Positions 1-5,889 of a DNA stretch of 9,319 nt are shown piece by piece. Position 1 is the stretch's first letter. Each line of letters opens with the position of its first letter. The DNA is taken from the NCBI GenBank assembly GCA_003153335.1, contig PLYG01000067.1, positions 1-9,319 on the forward strand. Reading direction: 5' to 3'. The position numbers were made by a program, and so were the translations under genes. The stretch comes from Betaproteobacteria bacterium. Lineage in GTDB: Bacteria > Pseudomonadota > Gammaproteobacteria > Burkholderiales > Casimicrobiaceae. The notes below the pieces were generated by a model. The model ran no database searches. It saw only the letters and a program-made list of their open reading frames with translations, and had not been told where the DNA came from.

Positions 1-1
1 G

Positions 2-376
2 CACGGCACCACGTACGGGGGCAATCCGCTCGCCTGCGCCGTCGCGGAAGCGGTGTTCGACATCATCAACACCACCGAGGTGCTCGACGGCGTGAGATCC
101 CGCAACCGGCTGTTCATCGAAGGCCTGAAGAAAATCAATGCGTCCCGCAAGCTGTTCGCGGACATCCGCGGCGAAGGTGTCTGGCTGGGCTGCGAACTGG
201 TCGATGCGTACCACGGCCGTGCGATGGAATTCGTGCGTGCCGGACATGACGCCGGCCTGCTGCTGCTCGTTGCCGGGCCGGACGTAATCCGGCTGGCGCC
301 CGCGCTCACCATCAGCCTCGATGACATCATCGAAGGGCTGGGGCGCTTCGATCAGGCACTGGCCAAGGCCACCTGA
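2..376 (+). CDS. astC: Succinylornithine/acetylornithine aminotransferase AstC/ArgD, C-terminal part (5' end outside window)
   Basis: This is the last 124 residues of a class III, PLP-dependent aminotransferase; the frame is open to the left edge and ends at TGA 374-376. The first visible residues, HGTTYGGNPLACAVA, are the signature of the ArgD/AstC family, in which the Thr reaches the PLP phosphate of the partner subunit. The ending RLAPALTISLDDIIEGL is the usual small-domain close of the family. The PLP lysine lies off the window. In the AST pathway the enzyme transfers the amino group of N2-succinylornithine to 2-oxoglutarate, giving succinylglutamate semialdehyde, in the cytoplasm. AstC and ArgD cannot be told apart by sequence alone; astA and astB directly downstream on the same strand favour the catabolic AstC role. 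The 122-base gap to astA holds a strong hairpin. Confidence 0.9.
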   Translation, partial: HGTTYGGNPLACAVAEAVFDIINTTEVLDGVRSRNRLFIEGLKKINASRKLFADIRGEGVWLGCELVDAYHGRAMEFVRAGHDAGLLLLVAGPDVIRLAPALTISLDDIIEGLGRFDQALAKAT

Positions 377-400
377 TTGCGGCGGCCGGCACAACCAGGC

Positions 401-428
401 TGCCGTTCCCGAACAGGCGGGAATGGCA
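401..428 (+). other. Strong hairpin in the astC-astA gap
   Basis: TGCCGTTCCCG (401-411) pairs with CGGGAATGGCA (418-428) around a 6-base loop. That is eleven pairs with a single G-U wobble in + strand RNA. It starts 24 bases after the astC stop and ends 70 bases before astA. No run of T follows, so it is not a standard intrinsic terminator. It could be an mRNA-stabilising or processing stem that sets the ratio of astC to astA message, or a partial attenuator. The pairing is seen directly; the role is inference. Confidence 0.5.
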
Positions 429-498
429 ATGTGACGGGCTCACGCGCCATGTATTTTCCAATAGCTGGATAGAACACCACGACCCAACGCCAAGGCCC

Positions 499-1539
499 AT
501 GCTCACCGTGCGCCCAGCAGAGTCGTCCGACCTGCCCGCGATACTTGCGATGTCCGGGCGCACCGGCACGGGACTCACGTCGCTGCCTGCCGACGAGAAG
601 CGGTTGCAGGACCGGATCGAGCGGTCGCTGCGCTCGTTCAACGGCGGAGTCGAGCGCGCCGACGAGTGCTATGTATTCGTGCTCGCCGACGTCGGCAACG
701 GGAAGGTGGCGGGAATCTGCGCCATCGAGGTGGCGGTGGGGCTGCGCGAAGCGTGGTACAACTATCGGGTCGGGACCCTGGTCCACGCCTCGCGGGAACT
801 GGCCGTCTACAACGCCACGCCCACCCTGTTCCTGTCCAACGATCATACCGGCCACACCGAGTTGTGCTCGCTGTTCCTGGATGCGGAGCACCGTCGCGGC
901 AAGCTCGGCGCGCTGCTGTCCAAGTCGCGCCTGATGTTCATCGCCGAGTTCCCCGAAACCTTCGGCGAGAAGGTGATCGCCGAGCTGCGCGGCAGCCTCG
1001 ACGCCCAGGGCCGCTCGCCGTTCTGGGAAGGACTGGGCCGGCACTTCTTTGCCATCGATTTTTCGCGCGCGGATTACCTGACCGGGATGGGCAACCGCCA
1101 GTTCGTGGCCGAGCTGATGCCGCGCCATCCGGTGTACACGGTGCTGTTGCCCGAAGCGGCTCGCGCCGTGATCGGCGAAGTGCATGACGACACCCGTCCG
1201 GCGCGCTCGCTGCTGGAAGCGGAAGGATTCCGGTACGAAGGCTATGTCGACATTTTCGACGCGGGCCCGACGGTCGAGGCGTATCGCGACAACATCCGCG
1301 CGGTGCGCGAATCGCGCATCTTGCATTTCGTCGAGCGTAACGAACCAGCTGCTGTTGACGAACCATGGTGGCTGGTCAGCAATCGCCGGCTGAAGGACTT
1401 TCGCTGCGTGATCGTGCAGGCGGGCAAACGGGCGCGCCCGCTGCCCTTGGCCGTAGACGCCATCGCTACGTTGCATTTGCAGGCGGGCGAGAGCGTACGC
1501 GCCTGCCTGCTGATTCCGCCGCACAGAAAAAAACCATGA
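499..1539 (+). CDS. astA: Arginine N-succinyltransferase AstA
   Basis: At 346 residues it matches the usual AstA length (about 340). It catalyses the first AST step: L-arginine + succinyl-CoA gives N2-succinylarginine + CoA, in the cytoplasm. Family blocks in order: VRPAESSDL at residues 4-12 (acetyltransferase-like N terminus), GTGLTSLPAD 23-32, LSNDHTGHTELCSLFL 112-127, RGKLGALLSKSRLMFIAEFP 133-152, GRSPFWEGLGRHFFAIDF 171-188, AELMPRHPVYTVLLPEAAR 204-222 and GFRYEGYVDIFDAGP 243-257. ATG 499 is chosen because it gives the normal N terminus; the frame stays open further upstream, but without family sequence. Its ribosome site is poor: AAGG at 492-495 sits only three bases from the ATG. It ends in TGA overlapping the astB ATG. 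Some relatives encode two AstA paralogues (AruF/AruG); only one is present here, and its subtype cannot be told by eye. Confidence 0.95.
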   Translation: MLTVRPAESSDLPAILAMSGRTGTGLTSLPADEKRLQDRIERSLRSFNGGVERADECYVFVLADVGNGKVAGICAIEVAVGLREAWYNYRVGTLVHASRELAVYNATPTLFLSNDHTGHTELCSLFLDAEHRRGKLGALLSKSRLMFIAEFPETFGEKVIAELRGSLDAQGRSPFWEGLGRHFFAIDFSRADYLTGMGNRQFVAELMPRHPVYTVLLPEAARAVIGEVHDDTRPARSLLEAEGFRYEGYVDIFDAGPTVEAYRDNIRAVRESRILHFVERNEPAAVDEPWWLVSNRRLKDFRCVIVQAGKRARPLPLAVDAIATLHLQAGESVRACLLIPPHRKKP

Positions 1540-2897
1540 GCAACGGCAAAGTCGAGGCCAACTTCGACGGCCTGGTGGGACCCACGCACAACTACAGCGG
1601 TCTGTCGCCCGGCAATCTGGCAGCTACGTCGCACGCGATGCAGCCCTCGAACCCGCGCGCCGCGGCGTTGCTGGGCCTCGCCAAAATGAAGGCGCTGGCT
1701 GATCTTGGATTCGTGCAAGGCGTGCTGCCGCCACAGGAGCGGCCCGACGTGCCCGCGCTGCGGCGGCTCGGATTCGCGGGCAGCGATGGGGCAGTCGTCG
1801 CGAAAGCGGGGAAAGATGCGCCGCACCTGCTCTCGGCCTGTTCATCGGCTGCGGCGATGTGGGTGGCCAATGCGGCGACGGTGTCCCCTGCCGCCGACAC
1901 AGAAGATGGGCGGGTGCATTTCACCCCGGCCAACCTGGCCAGTTCCTTCCATCGCACGCTCGAGGCCTCCACGACCGCGCGCGTGCTGCGCACGATTTTC
2001 GCCGACACCGCGCACTTTGCGCATCACCCGGCACTGCCCACGGCGCCCCAATGCGGCGATGAGGGCGCCGCGAATCACACCCGGCTTGGCAGCGATTACG
2101 GCGAGCCCGGCGTCGAACTGTTCGTCTTTGGACGCGATGGCTTCGACGCATCGCGTCCGGCGCCGCACCGCTATCCGGCGCGGCAGACACTGGCCGCATC
2201 CGAGGCGATCGCTCGTCTGCACGGCCTCGCGCCGGCGCGTTGCGTGTTCGCACAGCAGAATCCGGAAGCCATCGATGCCGGGGTGTTTCACAATGATGTG
2301 ATCGCCGTCGGGAACAGGAACGTGCTGTTCTTCCACGAGCAGGCGTTCCTGGACGGCGCGCGGACGATAGCGGCACTGCGGCGCGCGCTTGGTGCCGTCC
2401 AACTGCACGCCATCATGGTTCCCGCATCAAAGGTCTCCTTGGCCGAAGCGGTGGCGACGTACTTGTTCAACAGCCAATTGTTGTCGCGCGCGGACGGCAA
2501 GATGCTACTGGTGGCGCCGGCGGAATGCCGCACCCGCCCACGCGTCGGCGCGTATCTGGATGAACTCACTGCATCCGGCGGACCCATCGCCGAAGTGCTG
2601 ACCTTCGATCTGAAGCAGAGCATGCAAAACGGCGGCGGCCCCGCGTGCCTGCGCCTGAGAGTCGTGCTCGACCCCGCTGCGCGAGCCGCCGTTCTTCCTG
2701 GCGTGTGGATCGCCGCCGCGCTCCATGCGCAATTGGTGGCGTGGGTGGAGCGTCACTATCGAGACCGGCTCCTTCCCGCCGATCTCGCGGATCCCGGCTT
2801 GCTGGACGAATCGCGCACCGCACTCGATCGCTTGACGCAACTGCTGCAACTGGGCAGCCTCTATCCGTTTCAGCGCGAGCCGGGCACCGTCGAATAA
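1536..2897 (+). CDS. astB: N-succinylarginine dihydrolase AstB
   Basis: A 453-residue protein (family about 440-450) of the amidinotransferase/dihydrolase pentein fold. It hydrolyses N2-succinylarginine to N2-succinylornithine, releasing two ammonia and CO2, in the cytoplasm. The N terminus reads NFDGLVGPTHNYSGLSPGN (residues 9-27), an AstB hallmark. The expected catalytic triad is intact: Glu176 in GDEGAANH, His252 in FHNDVIAVGN, and nucleophile Cys371 in GGGPACLRLRV. These correspond to the E. coli triad Glu174/His248/Cys365. The frame is open upstream to an ATG at 1365, but only ATG 1536 gives the family N terminus and forms an ATGA overlap with astA. No good Shine-Dalgarno precedes it, so translation is probably coupled to astA. 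In many AST operons astD lies between astA and astB; here the genes abut directly. A truncated transporter ORF starts eight bases after the stop. Confidence 0.96.
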   Translation: MSNGKVEANFDGLVGPTHNYSGLSPGNLAATSHAMQPSNPRAAALLGLAKMKALADLGFVQGVLPPQERPDVPALRRLGFAGSDGAVVAKAGKDAPHLLSACSSAAAMWVANAATVSPAADTEDGRVHFTPANLASSFHRTLEASTTARVLRTIFADTAHFAHHPALPTAPQCGDEGAANHTRLGSDYGEPGVELFVFGRDGFDASRPAPHRYPARQTLAASEAIARLHGLAPARCVFAQQNPEAIDAGVFHNDVIAVGNRNVLFFHEQAFLDGARTIAALRRALGAVQLHAIMVPASKVSLAEAVATYLFNSQLLSRADGKMLLVAPAECRTRPRVGAYLDELTASGGPIAEVLTFDLKQSMQNGGGPACLRLRVVLDPAARAAVLPGVWIAAALHAQLVAWVERHYRDRLLPADLADPGLLDESRTALDRLTQLLQLGSLYPFQREPGTVE

Positions 2898-2905
2898 GGC
2901 GGGGC

Positions 2906-3073
2906 GTGTTGGCCAATCTCGCCGCCGGCGCGATCTGGAGCGGCATTTTTGTCGGCCCGCGCGTCCTGCCGCAGTACGATGCGCTGACATTCTCGTTGGC
3001 GCGCTATCTTTGCTTTGGCGTGCTGTCGTGCCACCGCGCGGCAGCGTATCCGGCGTTCAGGCAAGGCCGATGA
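2906..3073 (+). pseudogene. Truncated EamA/DMT-family transporter, N-terminal fragment only
   Basis: GTG 2906, with AAGGCGGGG just before it as a ribosome site, opens a 55-codon frame ending at TGA 3071-3073. Its first part contains VLANLAAGAIWSG and FVGPRVLP, then LTFSLARYLCFGVLS. This is the layout of the first transmembrane helix, loop and start of the second helix of a 10-helix EamA (drug/metabolite) transporter. After residue 41 the hydrophobic pattern is lost: the last 14 residues read CHRAAAYPAFRQGR and cross the 3' end of the opposing alaX gene. About 250 residues are missing and no continuation exists in another frame, because alaX occupies the DNA. The eight-base spacing from astB suggests the full gene was once the next member of the operon. 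A functional one- or two-helix small protein is less likely but not excluded. Confidence 0.65.
3022..3045 (+). terminator. Hairpin at the break point of the EamA fragment, possible ast operon 3' end
   Basis: GCTGTCGTGC (3022-3031) pairs with GCGCGGCAGC (3036-3045) around the tetraloop CACC. This gives ten pairs, two of them G-U, in + strand RNA; in - strand RNA the wobbles become A-C mismatches. It begins inside the last recognisable EamA codons. No U-tract follows, so at best it is a weak or factor-assisted terminator between the convergent ast and alaX transcripts. Confidence 0.3.
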
Positions 3074-3761
3074 TGATCCGGCGGTTCTGCCGGCCCTTGT
3101 TCTCGATCTTGGTCACTGCGATCCGGCCGATTTCCGCGGTGTTCTTCACATGCGTGCCGCCGCAGGGCTGGAGGTCGACACCCTCGATGTCGAGCAGGCG
3201 CACCCGCCCATGCCCGCTGGGCGGCTTGACCGACATGGTGCGCACCAATTCCGGCCGCGCCGCCAGTTCCTCGTCGGCAATCCATCTGGGAACCACCGGA
3301 TGACCTGCCGCGATCAGCGCATTGAGGCGGGTCTGGATCGCCTCTTTGTCCAGGCTTTCGGTGGCGACGTCGAAGTCCAGCCGCGCCTTGTCTTCGCCGA
3401 TCGACCCGCCGGTCACCCCGCCGGGGACGATCGAACACAGCAGATGCAGCGTCGTATGAAAACGCATGAAGCGGTAGCGGCGCTCCCAGTCGATAGCGGC
3501 GGTGACGGCTTCGCCCGGCGCCGGAGCCCGCGCACCCGAAGCGGGCACGTGTATGACCATATCCGGTCCCTCGCCCTTTACCGTGTTGGCAATGGGAATG
3601 TCGCCCAGCGCCGACCGTAACACGCCGGCGTCGCCAGGCTGGCCACCCCCCGTCGGGTAAAACACGGTCCGGTCAAGCTGGATGCCGCGTTCGTCGACCA
3701 CGGTGACCACTGCTGCGCAGTCCGTGACATAGGCATCTTCGCGAAACAGCAATGTGCTCAT
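3057..3761 (-). CDS. alaX: Alanyl-tRNA editing protein AlaX (Ser/Gly-tRNA(Ala) deacylase)
   Basis: A 234-residue free-standing relative of the AlaRS editing domain. It hydrolyses tRNA(Ala) mischarged with serine or glycine, a proofreading role in the cytoplasm. The N-terminal part carries VFYPTGGGQPGDAG at residues 33-46, the signature of the medium-length AlaX form, which keeps a small barrel domain before the editing domain. Both zinc motifs are intact: H102-T-T-L-H106 and C200-G-G-T-H204. It ends with KIENKGRQNRRIIIGLA, a usual AlaX close, so the gene looks complete. Start ATG 3761 (read leftward) is preceded only by a weak GAAG-like site. It faces the ast operon tail and is divergent from the lipoprotein gene across a 103-base gap. 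No functional link to arginine catabolism is apparent. Its 3' end lies exactly where the neighbouring transporter gene is cut off. Confidence 0.9.
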   Translation of the reverse strand: MSTLLFREDAYVTDCAAVVTVVDERGIQLDRTVFYPTGGGQPGDAGVLRSALGDIPIANTVKGEGPDMVIHVPASGARAPAPGEAVTAAIDWERRYRFMRFHTTLHLLCSIVPGGVTGGSIGEDKARLDFDVATESLDKEAIQTRLNALIAAGHPVVPRWIADEELAARPELVRTMSVKPPSGHGRVRLLDIEGVDLQPCGGTHVKNTAEIGRIAVTKIENKGRQNRRIIIGLA

Positions 3762-3821
3762 GGGTTTTCTTCAATTTCCGATCGCTACGGCCCTAACCCG
3801 GTAAACGAAGCATGGGTGATT

Positions 3822-3835
3822 GGCGTTATAATGCC
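3822..3835. promoter_or_regulatory. Near-palindromic -10 element, possible bidirectional promoter
   Basis: TATAAT at 3827-3832 is a perfect sigma-70 -10 box for the + strand lipoprotein gene, 32 bases before its ATG. It sits in the 14-base near-palindrome GGCGTTATAATGCC, which has a single mismatched pair. Read on the other strand this gives TATAAC (3830-3825), a good -10 for alaX. No convincing -35 hexamer lies at 16-18 bases on either side and there is no extended TG motif, so an activator or a weak promoter is possible. The symmetric sequence could instead be an operator. Confidence 0.5.
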
Positions 3836-3853
3836 AGAAGCTGTTGTCCGTCT

Positions 3854-3858
3854 GGAGG
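3854..3858 (+). promoter_or_regulatory. Ribosome binding site fixing the lipoprotein start
   Basis: GGAGG lies six bases before ATG 3865. It settles the start there rather than at the in-frame TTG 3844, which would put the Shine-Dalgarno inside the coding region and spoil the signal peptide. Confidence 0.85.
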
Positions 3859-3864
3859 TTTTCC

Positions 3865-4128
3865 ATGTCCCCGTCCCGTGTTTTGATTCCCCTCATGATC
3901 CTCGCCCCCGTGTTCATCGTCGCGGGCTGCGCATCGACCCCGTCCGAGCAAGTGGCTGCGAAGGAATGCAAGGTTGCGGTCGCCGATTTCGCCGGCAAGC
4001 CGGCTAAAAACGTCTCGCCGGCCGAGCAGGCCGCTGCGGAAATGCGTGTATCCCGGCTTGCCTACGCGCGCGGCGGTTACGGCACCGGCACGAACCTTCT
4101 GGCAGACATCTCCCGCGACTGCTATTGA
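3865..4128 (+). CDS. Small lipoprotein of unknown function
   Basis: An 87-residue protein. The N terminus has Arg5, then a hydrophobic stretch VLIPLMILAPVFIVAG and a lipobox VAGC. Signal peptidase II should cut before Cys22, leaving a 66-residue lipid-anchored mature protein. Ser at the second position after Cys (C-A-S) favours outer-membrane sorting by the Lol rule known from E. coli. The mature part has two further cysteines, Cys35 (AAKECKV) and Cys86 (RDCY at the C terminus), which could form a disulfide in the periplasm. A short helical, Ala-rich stretch lies between (SPAEQAAAEMRVSRLAYARGG). I do not recognise the family and no function can be assigned. It has its own promoter and ribosome site and is followed by a hairpin, so it is probably transcribed alone. 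It is convergent with the MFS gene. Confidence 0.85.
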   Translation: MSPSRVLIPLMILAPVFIVAGCASTPSEQVAAKECKVAVADFAGKPAKNVSPAEQAAAEMRVSRLAYARGGYGTGTNLLADISRDCY

Positions 4129-4154
4129 GCACGGCGTTTCCGGTCTGATCCCGC

Positions 4155-4178
4155 GCCCGGGCACGAACGCGTCCGGGC
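4155..4178. terminator. Hairpin between the convergent lipoprotein and MFS genes
   Basis: GCCCGGGC (4155-4162) pairs with GTCCGGGC (4171-4178) around an eight-base loop, eight pairs with one G-U in + strand RNA. It lies 26 bases after the lipoprotein stop and 27 bases beyond the MFS stop at 4206. Its place between convergent genes suggests a shared terminator, but neither side has a T-run. Confidence 0.4.
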
Positions 4179-4205
4179 AGGGGATTGTCCTGCACCGCTC
4201 GCGCC

Positions 4206-5483
4206 TCAGCTCGGCGCGCCGGTAACCGGCTGCGGCAAATGCCGGACCCTGCGCACCGGCGATACGTTCATCGCCAGGCCTGCCAGCATCAGCCCGAGCA
4301 CGCCGACCAGGAGCAGCGTTCCCGACAAGCCCAGCCACTCGCCCAGCGCACCGCCGGATAACGCCCCGAACGGCGCCGCCACCAGGGCCAGGAAGCGCAT
4401 CGTCGCCGTCATCCGTCCGAGCAAATGGTCGGGCGTAATGGCCTGGCGCAGCGACATGTAGTGGATGCCGAACAGCGTCGCGCTGAAGTCGAACACGAAC
4501 AGCGCAGCCCCGAACGCGAGGGCGGCCGGCCAGCCGGTGCCGGTGTTGAGCGCGATCGCCACCCACGCGGCGCCGGTCCCGACAAAGCCATAGACGATCA
4601 TCGGCCCGACGCCAAAGCGTTTGCCGAACCGCTCCGCACACAACGCGGCGGCAAAGCAGCCGAATCCGGCGAACACAAACGCCGCACCTATCATCCCGGG
4701 CGAGAGCTGCAATGTGCGGGTCGCAAACAGGATCATGATCGCCGCCTGCATATGGTGCAGCAGTTGCCACACGGCAATGGTCCAGGCCAGCGAACGCAGG
4801 ACCGGGTTGTGCCAGACCAGCTTCAGGCCTTCGCCGATTTCGCGCCACAGGTCTTGCTTTGAATGCGCCGCCGGCGGCATGTCCGCCCGAATGCCGCGCA
4901 GCAGCAACGCCGAGGCGAAAAAGCTCAGCGCATCGATCAGGATCGCGAAGGGCGCGGTGAACAGCTGAATCAACCAGCCGGCGATGCCGGGGCCCGTCAG
5001 TTGCGCGGCGTTCTCGCCGAGCACAACCTTGGCGTTGGCTTCGATCAGCCGGTCGCGGCCAACCATTTGCGTCATCAGCACCTGCGCGGCGGCCCCGCCG
5101 ATCGCGTTGCCGGCGCCGACCGCGAAGCCCGCGAGGTAGAGCACCGGCATCGACAGCCAGTCGGTGAACGCCGCCAGCGGCACGATAAGCAGCGCCGCGC
5201 CCCGTCCGATTTCGGACGCGATGACAATCCGCAATTTCGAGCCGCGATCGATCCAGACCCCTGCAAACAACCCGAGCAGCCCGAACGGCAGCACCTCGAG
5301 CGCGACCAGCACGCCCATTTGCCATGGGCTCGCGTGCAAGAGCAACGCCGCTGTCAGCGGCAGCGCGAGATTGGTAATTTGCGAGCCAAAGGTCGTGATC
5401 GTGAACGATCCCCACAGCTTGCGAAAATCGGCATTACCTAAGAGCCCGGGATCGGGCCTGAAATTCTTGAACCAGCGCTTCAT
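4206..5483 (-). CDS. MFS transporter, MFS_3/EntS-like efflux family
   Basis: A 425-residue inner-membrane protein with about twelve hydrophobic segments, the normal size for the major facilitator superfamily. The N terminus (NADFRKLWGSFTITTFGSQIT, near residues 17-37) and the loop GLFAGVWIDRGSKLRIV (71-87, the motif A region with conserved G and D-R) fit the MFS_3 group, which includes the enterobactin exporter EntS and macrolide-type pumps. ITPDHLLGRMTATMRFL in the C-terminal half is also typical. Substrate cannot be told. The frame is open upstream to codons near 5684, but ATG 5483 is preferred: it has GAGG five bases before it, it gives the family N terminus, and the upstream translation is repeat-like with no similarity to the family. 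It stands alone: 77 bases separate it from the convergent lipoprotein, and a 406-base hairpin-rich leader separates it from the binding-protein genes. Confidence 0.88.
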   Translation of the reverse strand: MKRWFKNFRPDPGLLGNADFRKLWGSFTITTFGSQITNLALPLTAALLLHASPWQMGVLVALEVLPFGLLGLFAGVWIDRGSKLRIVIASEIGRGAALLIVPLAAFTDWLSMPVLYLAGFAVGAGNAIGGAAAQVLMTQMVGRDRLIEANAKVVLGENAAQLTGPGIAGWLIQLFTAPFAILIDALSFFASALLLRGIRADMPPAAHSKQDLWREIGEGLKLVWHNPVLRSLAWTIAVWQLLHHMQAAIMILFATRTLQLSPGMIGAAFVFAGFGCFAAALCAERFGKRFGVGPMIVYGFVGTGAAWVAIALNTGTGWPAALAFGAALFVFDFSATLFGIHYMSLRQAITPDHLLGRMTATMRFLALVAAPFGALSGGALGEWLGLSGTLLLVGVLGLMLAGLAMNVSPVRRVRHLPQPVTGAPS

Positions 5484-5488
5484 GATCG

Positions 5489-5492
5489 CCTC
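5489..5492 (-). promoter_or_regulatory. Ribosome binding site fixing the MFS start
   Basis: GAGG on the - strand, five bases before ATG 5483. It supports this start over longer in-frame options. Confidence 0.7.
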
Positions 5493-5538
5493 GTTGTTGT
5501 TGTCGGCCGCGCTTGTGGCGCGGCGCCAATCATTCGCG

Positions 5539-5558
5539 CGTGGAAGGGTTCTTCCACG
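5539..5558. repeat. Perfect 8-bp inverted repeat upstream of the MFS gene
   Basis: CGTGGAAG (5539-5546) and CTTCCACG (5551-5558) are exact reverse complements around four bases. The element lies 46 bases upstream of the GAGG of the MFS gene. It could be an operator (20-bp dyad, a size fitting a dimeric repressor such as a TetR- or MarR-type protein) or an RNA stem in the leader. No regulator gene is adjacent in this window. Confidence 0.5.
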
Positions 5559-5588
5559 AGAAATCAAAACGGGATGACGACTGAGGTG

Positions 5589-5633
5589 CGTCCCGCTTAA
5601 GCCTGCTTTAGCGGGACGAAAGGATGTCCTGCT
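5589..5633. repeat. Three-arm inverted-repeat cluster with two exclusive pairings
   Basis: CGTCCCGCT (5589-5597) is exactly complementary to AGCGGGACG (5610-5618), nine pairs. Bases 5610-5617 of that second arm can instead pair with GTCCTGCT (5626-5633), eight pairs including one G-T. The outer arms therefore form an imperfect direct repeat, GTCC(C/T)GCT followed by TAAG- or AAG-like sequence. The cluster lies more than 100 bases upstream of the MFS start. It may be a dispersed intergenic repeat or a leader that switches between two folds. Confidence 0.45.
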
Positions 5634-5802
5634 AAGTCGGGCTGGGTACGTCGACTCCGGCCAGTGCGAACGCCATGCGACCAACGCCGGGCCCGCGCCG
5701 CCGGTTACCCGGATGCGCAGTCATTGTGAATTTGGCGTTGAAGTGCGACACAGTTTGGTGGCCCAAATAAATTGACGAGACTGAGATTCTAGCCAGATGC
5801 GC

Positions 5803-5875
5803 GGCGGGTGGCAATTGCAACGGGCCGGGCGACCTCAGCCGCGGCGGGAATCCGTTGCAGGATTGCCACGCCGCC
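5803..5875 (-). terminator. Large hairpin just after the binding-protein operon
   Basis: The arm 5803-5823 (GGCGG, then GTGGCAAT and TGCAACGG) pairs with 5852-5875 (CCGTTGCA, then ATTGCCAC and CCGCC). That is about 21 pairs, interrupted by a bulged GG (5860-5861) and a bulged G (5870), with a 28-base GC-rich loop. It begins 14 bases downstream of the TAG of the second binding protein, the expected place for a transcript end. On the - strand it is not followed by a U-run, so it may protect the mRNA 3' end or act with Rho rather than be a classic intrinsic terminator. Confidence 0.5.
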
Positions 5876-5889
5876 AATGTACGGTTGCC

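Larger units (their letters stand above)
5484..5889. other. 406-base non-coding stretch with inverted repeats
   Basis: No credible gene is seen between the MFS start and the binding-protein stop. An 81-codon - strand frame at 5632-5877 has no recognisable domain and crosses a large hairpin, so it is not called. The stretch holds a perfect 8-bp hairpin (5539-5558), a cluster of three mutually complementary arms (5589-5633) and a large stem (5803-5875). It must contain the MFS promoter on the - strand, but I could not pick convincing -35/-10 boxes. Confidence 0.6.

Noticed and set aside
352..1524. 390-codon open frame on the - strand opposite astA
   Set aside because: It is a low-complexity Arg/Gln/His-rich shadow caused by third-position GC bias. 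The + strand carries all the AstA family blocks.
1365..1535. 57-residue N-terminal extension of AstB from ATG 1365
   Set aside because: It lies wholly within astA. The family N terminus begins at ATG 1536, which overlaps the astA stop.
3826..5415. 529-codon - strand frame overlapping the MFS gene and the lipoprotein
   Set aside because: Arg/Ala-rich shadow of the MFS gene in another frame. It crosses the lipoprotein gene and a hairpin and lacks membrane-segment pattern.
5484..5684. 67-residue N-terminal extension of the MFS gene
   Set aside because: It runs through the inverted repeats, has no family similarity, and ATG 5483 has its own GAGG site.
5632..5877. 81-codon - strand ORF in the MFS leader region
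   Set aside because: No ribosome site or domain seen, and it overlaps the large 5803-5875 stem. Probably chance.
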